From an uncultured Desulfobacteraceae bacterium (lineage in GTDB: Bacteria; Desulfobacterota; Desulfobacteria; Desulfobacterales; UBA2174): DNA of 10,921 bases. A program made the translations under genes and the position numbers. Below the pieces are notes generated by a model. The model worked only from the letters and a program-made list of their open reading frames with translations. It was not told the origin of the DNA and did no database searches. Positions 9,001 to 10,921 of this stretch are shown here, in pieces; the stretch's first letter is position 1; each line of letters begins with the position of its first letter. The DNA is taken from contig CALJLV010000002.1 of the NCBI GenBank assembly GCA_937982505.1, positions 1 through 10,921 of the forward strand, given 5' to 3'.

Positions 9001-10921
9001 GCGGGGTCCATGCTGATGGCGCCCGCGATGGCCTGAACATCGATGCTCGCGCCGCTGGTGGCGATCCGGGCCGTCTGGGAAATCCCGTCGGCCGCGATCA
9101 TGGAGATGGCGCCGCCGGCGCTGACCACGTCGGCCCCCACGGTGACATCGCTGGTGGCCGGGCTGTCCTTGTCACCGGCGTGGAGCAGAATGTGCCCGGC
9201 GCCTCGCGAGACCACCCCGATCCCGTATCCCGGGCTGCCCGGGGCGTCGTTACCGTCGGTGATCTGGATCGATCCGTCGTAGGTCCGCAGGACGATGGCG
9301 CCGCCTGCGGTCAGGTCGCTCAGGACGCCATCGGAAACCAGCTCCGGGGCGAGGGTCCCGGAAGCGGTGACGCGACTGACGGATGCGCCCACCCCGCCCA
9401 CCGCCACGTCGTTGCTTTCGTAAAGGCTGATGCTTCCGCTACCGGCGGCCCCGGCGAGGGTGGCCACCGCGATCTCCAAGGCGCCCTGACCGCTGCCCAG
9501 CTCGCCGATGCCGGCGCCGGCCTGGAGTCTCAACCCGACGGCCTGAACGTCCCCATGGGTGTTGCCGTTGTCCAGGATGCTGCCGTTCGTGGACACCAGG
9601 CTGGCGTTACCCGATCCGGCATCGATCCCCCCCACCCGGATATCGCCCCTGGCGGCGTAACGCACATCGCCGGCACCAGAACTCAAGGCCCGGGCGCCGT
9701 CAATCATCGTGACGGCCCCCGCAAAGGCCTGGACATCGATACTCGCGCCGCTGGTGGCAAGCAGGGCCTGGGCCCCCTGGGTGATATCCCCGGCGCCGGC
9801 CAGCAGGGACAAGACGCCGCTGCCGCTGAAGACGCCGCTGGAGACGGTCATGGTCGTGCCGGCTTGCAGCAGTACGTTCCCCGTGCCGCCAGCGCTGACG
9901 GCCAGAAAATCTCCATCCCCGTCGTTGAGGGTGAGGCTGCCCATTGACACCAGCACGACGGAACCGCCCGCGCCGGTGGTCAGGTCGCTCAAGGCGAGAT
10001 CCACCAGATCGGCGGCGGCCGGCAAGGTCCCGTCGGTCTTGACGCGCGAGAGACTCACCGCCACCGCATCCACCACAAGGTCGCCGCTATGCCGCAGGTT
10101 GATGCCGCCACTGCCGGAAACGGCGCTCAGGCGGCCGCCGGTCACTTCCAGCGCATCGGCGTGTTCTCCCAGGAGGCCGATCCCCGTGCCGGCGCTGAAC
10201 CGCATCTGGGCCGCGGTCAGATCCGCACCGCCGCTGTCGCCGCCGTCCAGAATCGAACCGGAATCGGCGATCAGGCTCGCCTTGCCGGACCCGGCGTTGA
10301 TCACCCCCACCTGGATGTCGGCGGCGGCACGGTAGCGAATATTCCCGCCGCTGGTGAGGGTCGAAATCCCGTCGCCCATCCGCGCCGAACCGGTTGCGGC
10401 GCGCACGTCGATGGTTCCACTCCCGCTGGTGGAAACCGGCGCGTTCTGCAGCACATCTCGCGCGCCCAGGAGCGAAATGGCGCCGCCATGGCTTGTCACC
10501 GAAGCGTTGAGCACCAGATCGGCATCCACTCCCTGGCTCTGCAGCAGGAGGTTGCCCGTGCCGGCGGCGTCCACCCCGCCGGTTCCCACCGTCAGGGTGC
10601 CGCCCAAGGTCCGCAGGACGATGGCGCCGTTGCCGCTGGTGACCAATCCGTTCAGCGCCAGTGGGGTTGCGGGGGTCAGGACGCCGGCCAGGCTGACCCC
10701 GGTCACCCCGACTTGCACCGGACCCACGGTCACCGCATCGCTTTCCAGCAGGCTGATCCCGGCGCCGCCGGCCGCCGCCGCGATGGTACCGACGCTGATT
10801 TCCAGCGGTCCAGCAACCGTGCTCAGCTCACCGGCGCCGCCGTTGGGGGCCTGGATCAGCAGACCACCGGCGGTCACATCCACCAGATCGACCCCCAGGC
10901 TGCTCTTGTGGCCGTTGTCGC
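1..10921 (-). CDS. Giant filamentous-haemagglutinin/cadherin-like surface adhesin, internal fragment (open at both ends)
   Basis: One minus-strand frame is open across the whole window, giving 3,639 complete codons (10919 down to 3) with neither start nor stop. The translation is almost entirely tandem repeats: two families of Gly/Ala/Val-rich beta-helix-type repeats (residues about 2-2736 of the fragment), then eight alternating beta-sandwich domains (residues about 2737-3639). No enzyme motif, transmembrane helix or signal peptide is visible. Short periodic beta-strand and Gly/Asn turn patterns such as GSGNASL, GSILDN and GAGDVRY are typical of filamentous haemagglutinin exoproteins, which are secreted and form rod-like fibres. 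PVNDAP-type linkers and DGxGG motifs are typical of bacterial cadherin/CSPG domains in large adhesins. The inferred role is cell-surface attachment or aggregation; no ligand can be deduced. The frame is supported by continuity, by domain families continuing in register, and by wobble-position GC bias. The coding call is very secure, the adhesin class good, any specific function unknown. Confidence 0.93.
3..302 (-). other. B4: bacterial cadherin-like domain, cut by the window edge
   Basis: The domain shows LRVNEGSATIIDGVRV, a good candidate calcium motif (DADAWGSD), SVRIWGTLDDLNATLATLCY and the start of the last strand (GDLLT), where the window ends. About 100 residues are present; by comparison with B1-B3 only the final strand and linker are missing. 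Confidence 0.72.
303..635 (-). other. A4: CSPG/cadherin_3-like domain
   Basis: This is the clearest A domain: ANAGLTIAEGGVATI, LTFTLTTGPLNGQLRLNG, GDRFTQADIDGGRLVYAH, GGEDSADGFGFTVDDGLGG, LPVNDAP (Pro codon at 303). The calcium-type position is weak (VTQAEDSA). Length is about 111 residues. Confidence 0.82.
636..965 (-). other. B3: bacterial cadherin-like domain lacking the DxD calcium motif
   Basis: LRLNEGEIIAVGPLTADGPMSG starts the domain; where other B domains have DxDxxxxD, this one has TADGPMSG. The family segment AEINAALAGLRY is well kept, followed by YLDALSITLKSG and the linker VTVNDIP (Pro codon at 636). At about 110 residues it is the shortest complete B domain. A charged loop (DDPWTERKEL) sits before the helix-like segment. 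Confidence 0.68.
966..1319 (-). other. A3: CSPG/cadherin_3-like domain
   Basis: The start is atypical: the short alternating run VNVNVNI takes the place of ANTGLxLDEG. It then follows the family closely: IDADNDPEDLLFTL (strong candidate calcium motif), LPAKGVLYLGGRP, GDSFTQADLN, LVYAGSDQ, DRFRYRVADGDG. The end linker is diverged (STTVTP, Pro codon at 966). Length is about 118 residues. Confidence 0.75.
1320..1709 (-). other. B2: bacterial cadherin-like domain, divergent
   Basis: The domain shows VVDVDAVPEDATRLTLSV (candidate calcium motif), GVLTVQGAVGVAVQGSG and the family segment EAVRAWLAGLDAGGLTFVW. The closing strand is TAVLRIALTHGD, where DTLTIxVND would be expected. It ends in the linker KINAVPRD (Pro codon at 1320), nearly identical to the linker that ends B1. 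Length is about 130 residues. Confidence 0.65.
1710..2039 (-). other. A2: CSPG/cadherin_3-like domain
   Basis: ANTGLVLDEGAAAVI starts the domain. Then come a candidate calcium motif (VTDFDDTP), VTVPTHGILTRDGMVL, LVYTHDGTENFADGF and AEDGSGG, ending in TPVNEAP (Pro codon at 1710). The usual FTQxDI element is replaced by FPGTILETG. Length is about 110 residues. Confidence 0.78.
2040..2444 (-). other. B1: bacterial cadherin-like domain
   Basis: The domain begins RVTVPESS and contains a candidate calcium motif, IRDPDSG. It then has a long strand pair (VLRLTASEGLAFEGIG), the diagnostic helix-like segment AAINTALATLVYD, and YTDTLTISVNDQG. It closes with the linker KINAVPE (Pro codon at 2040). The INxALAxLxY...DTLTIxVND pattern is common in tandem in RTX/VCBS-type adhesins. 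Length is about 135 residues. Confidence 0.72.
2445..2714 (-). other. A1: CSPG/cadherin_3-like domain
   Basis: This domain shows the CSPG-repeat signature: TLVSLPAHGSLSLAGRRL, GDAFTQADVN, LVYTHDGSE, DGFTYQISDGSGG, ending in the linker DPVNDGP (Pro codon at 2445). It is the first beta-sandwich after the helix region and lacks the N-terminal LDEG strand seen in A2 and A4, so it is shorter (about 90 residues). Domains of this family occur in extracellular matrix proteins and in many bacterial giant adhesins. Confidence 0.75.
2715..3203 (-). repeat. R repeat copy 7, partial, at the end of the helix region
   Basis: The R elements in order are RLAIRAASGIGSLGEAADPFEV, GGIHLFDGNGVTV, AAVIDRILADGTV, LTTAGNGTIVLRGLAGDIHL, GHVLLQTGGRIVLW, GDVSLIAGGDVFIG. 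The copy then breaks off before the GAIxM and GDVRY elements and passes straight into the first beta-sandwich domain at about 2714 (FADGDAQIQALRYTL). Unlike copy 6, it has the VxRI...DGTV loop. It has no acidic turn. Confidence 0.72.
3204..3812 (-). repeat. R repeat copy 6, shortened (203 aa)
   Basis: The R pattern returns about 4 kb after copy 5. It starts after AVVDD (equivalent to SILDN) and shows RGARLTLKALAAGVSPG, GHVALSQT, GGVYLVVEGGALRVAQDGSG, GNVLLEAKG, GGSVSLQAGRHLVLG, GAIEMDAGAAVKAESGDVLL, SDIQTSAGVSLTALGGAVRD. It is about 25 residues shorter than copies 1-4, because the VxRV...SDLT loop is missing. Three cysteine-free R copies lie upstream of this in the protein, whereas this one has two cysteines. 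Confidence 0.75.
4160..4380 (-). repeat. Isolated M-like repeat copy
   Basis: The order of motifs is DSPVILTADTRVDTRRESG, then GSVLFRQTV, then GALSVFTGSGHVRFDGAVG, then SGLEID. This follows the second half of the M repeats (LTxDVxLxTxGGxVxL, LTIxAGxGxVxFxxxVG, GGLTV). It sits about 1.2 kb beyond the end of the M block, separated by diverged sequence, which suggests the M family once extended further. Confidence 0.55.
4647..4673 (-). other. Asp-rich loop resembling a calcium-binding turn (DTDGDGRGG)
   Basis: Residues DTDGDGRGG place Asp at positions 1, 3 and 5 of a loop, as in EF-hand-like, dockerin and thrombospondin type 3 calcium sites. It is flanked by strands (SVTLIA and VILEPEG). No second half-site or dockerin helix is visible, so a dockerin is unlikely. 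Calcium binding is inferred from the pattern only. Confidence 0.4.
5580..7790 (-). repeat. M repeat block: five copies of a shorter beta-helix-type repeat
   Basis: The signature is (V/F)xLGA(D/S)(V/I)xxTG, then xLTxDVxLxTxGGxVxLxxVGTD, then HxLTIxAG, then VxFxxxVG and xGGLTV. The LGA leucine codons lie at about 7626, 7209, 6714, 6258 and 5889, so spacing is 139, 165, 152 and 123 residues. Examples are IFLGADVATTG, VALGADMVVTG, LRLGADLAVTG, VSLGASIATSG and VRLGASITATN. Copies 4 and 5 are the most alike, for example the SFAGNLTLSG/SFAGAVTLTG pair and the DGPFAQTGAG/DGAFCQTGTG pair. The style matches haemagglutinin-type beta-helix regions of large exoproteins. Six of the fragment's few cysteines fall here. 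Copy length is irregular, unlike the R repeats, so boundaries are soft. Confidence 0.75.
7791..8189 (-). repeat. R repeat copy 5, truncated, carrying an insertion
   Basis: This copy begins like the others (MRLEAGLAIGQAAG, LLEIDAAQLAARAGAGGIFIAEASHIV). A 42-residue stretch then replaces the usual V-x-R-V...SDLT loop. The module resumes with LGDIESGGALTLTVGG and the acidic turn NDGDADG. After that point the R pattern stops and M-type repeats begin. Only about the first 55-60% of the R module is therefore present. The 7791 boundary is approximate because both families share the same general beta-helix style. Confidence 0.7.
7881..8006 (-). other. Non-repeat, probably helical 42-residue insertion inside R copy 5
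   Basis: Between HIVTGSA and LGDIESGG lies a segment unlike anything else in the fragment. It is rich in Phe, Leu, Pro, His and acidic residues, with an apparent amphipathic helix (LPETLIAEFFAML) followed by LDDPADPAHATVIAHYRAP. The other R copies have a short loop at this place. It keeps the frame, has the codon use of its surroundings and shows no stop. The helical nature is my reading of the residue pattern and not a computed prediction. Its role is unknown; it could be a loop projecting from the fibre. Confidence 0.55.
8190..8873 (-). repeat. R repeat copy 4 (228 aa, beta-helix type)
   Basis: The fourth complete R module shows GVGVPEGTDQGPLVLS, DGIFLIQTAKM with a short insert (AGAAVPG), NVPVGRVTESGVL, GGVLSDLTTSG, ALILTDGADGDGA, GGTVLLVADG, GDLVLASAGQINQN, GDIRYLAMGDILAGALDAGSGN and GSILDN. 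The acidic turn is the longest of the set (DGADGDG). The segment ending near 8190 closely matches the equivalent ends of copies 2 and 3 at nucleotide level. Confidence 0.85.
8874..9569 (-). repeat. R repeat copy 3 (232 aa, beta-helix type)
   Basis: The third complete R module shows GIGELGSGQGALEIAV, GSISLYESNDVAVG, ASVSRVTASGTL, SDLTAGGAIVLRTYDGSI, an acidic turn DGNDAPGSPG, GHILLHAGD, TSGASIDVQAIAGAISM, GNVRYAAGTGILAG and a degenerate end mark GSVTRN in place of GSILDN. It is seven residues longer than copy 2, partly from the expanded acidic turn (DGNDAPGSPGYGIG) and the HAGDKDSPATSD stretch. Secondary structure is expected to be short beta strands separated by Gly/Asn turns. Confidence 0.85.
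9570..10244 (-). repeat. R repeat copy 2 (225 aa, beta-helix type)
   Basis: The second complete R module shows GIGLLGEHADALEV, GGINLRHSG, VSLSRVKTDGTL, SDLTTG, SLTLNDGDGDF, GNVLLQAG, TSGASIDVQAFAGAVTM, GDVRYAARGDIRVG and finally GSILDN. The DGDGD turn is a plausible calcium-binding loop. The segment around 9733-9758 is almost identical at nucleotide level to the matching part of copy 3, exactly one repeat length away, so these two copies probably diverged recently or were homogenised. The length matches copy 1 within one residue. Confidence 0.85.
10245..10916 (-). repeat. R repeat copy 1 (224 aa, beta-helix type)
   Basis: This is the first complete copy of the large R module, bounded by DNG at the right edge (10917-10919) and GSILD (ending at 10245). 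Each R copy has the same order of elements. First comes a GIG/LG-type turn, here GGAGELS, then a GISLLES-type strand pair. A GAIVLR strand and a GN(L/V)LLQ strand follow, then GGAISLLG and TSGSGTIDVRAATGSARM. The copy closes with GGNIRYRAAADIQVGVINAGSG and GSILD. The acidic turn found in other copies is degenerate here (TVGTGGVDAAG). The coordinates describe protein repeat units rather than DNA-identical repeats. Confidence 0.8.

Noticed and set aside
9642..9650. RGD tripeptide in R copy 2 (AARGDIRVG)
   Set aside because: Integrin-type binding is unlikely: the position is a beta-helix turn occupied by MGD, AAD or other residues in sibling repeats, so the tripeptide is probably chance.
8190..10916. 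Periodic repeats that might suggest a CRISPR array or intergenic satellite
   Set aside because: The period is about 670-700 bp, the copies are diverged, and all are in frame within one coding sequence. There are no short identical direct repeats with unique spacers.

Overview
The window lies inside a single protein-coding gene on the minus strand. One reading frame (codons with their lowest coordinate divisible by 3) stays open from the right edge (first complete codon 10919-10917) to the left edge (last complete codon 5-3). That is 3,639 codons with no stop that I can find, no credible start and no end. I checked the register by hand at several points (around 3, 303, 636, 966, 1320, 1710, 2040, 2442, 3204, 3813, 4953, 5889, 6258, 7209, 7881, 8190, 8874, 9570, 10245 and 10917) and it never shifts. 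The N-terminus lies beyond 10921 and the C-terminus before position 1. There is no intergenic space, so no promoter, ribosome binding site, terminator, RNA gene, mobile element or CRISPR array is present.

The product is a fragment of a giant, repetitive, secreted or surface protein of the filamentous haemagglutinin/adhesin kind. It is rich in Gly, Ala, Val, Leu, Ser, Thr and Asp, poor in Lys and very poor in Cys. Reading from N to C (right to left) there are five zones. (1) 10916-7791: R repeats of about 225-232 residues, four complete copies plus a fifth that is cut short and carries a 42-residue insertion. (2) 7790-5580: a different, shorter repeat family (M), five copies 123-165 residues apart. 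(3) 5579-3813: diverged beta-helix-like sequence with a sixth M-like copy and one Asp-rich calcium-type loop. (4) 3812-2715: R repeats return, one shortened copy and one partial copy. (5) 2714-3: two kinds of beta-sandwich domain in strict alternation, CSPG/cadherin_3-like (A) then bacterial cadherin-like (B), as A-B-A-B-A-B-A-B, the last cut by the window edge.

The likely picture, by inference from the repeats, is a long rigid beta-helical fibre (zones 1-4) followed by a string of probably calcium-stabilised beta-sandwich domains (zone 5). Such proteins usually serve in attachment, aggregation or biofilm formation. The secretion route cannot be read here: a two-partner-secretion domain would be expected beyond 10921, and any anchor or type I secretion signal before position 1.

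The DNA is clearly GC-rich, with strong G/C preference at wobble positions and very few TTA, CTA or TCA codons. That and the protein type suggest a GC-rich Gram-negative bacterium. Giant proteins of this style are familiar from Desulfobacterota and some other environmental lineages, but the sequence does not identify the taxon.
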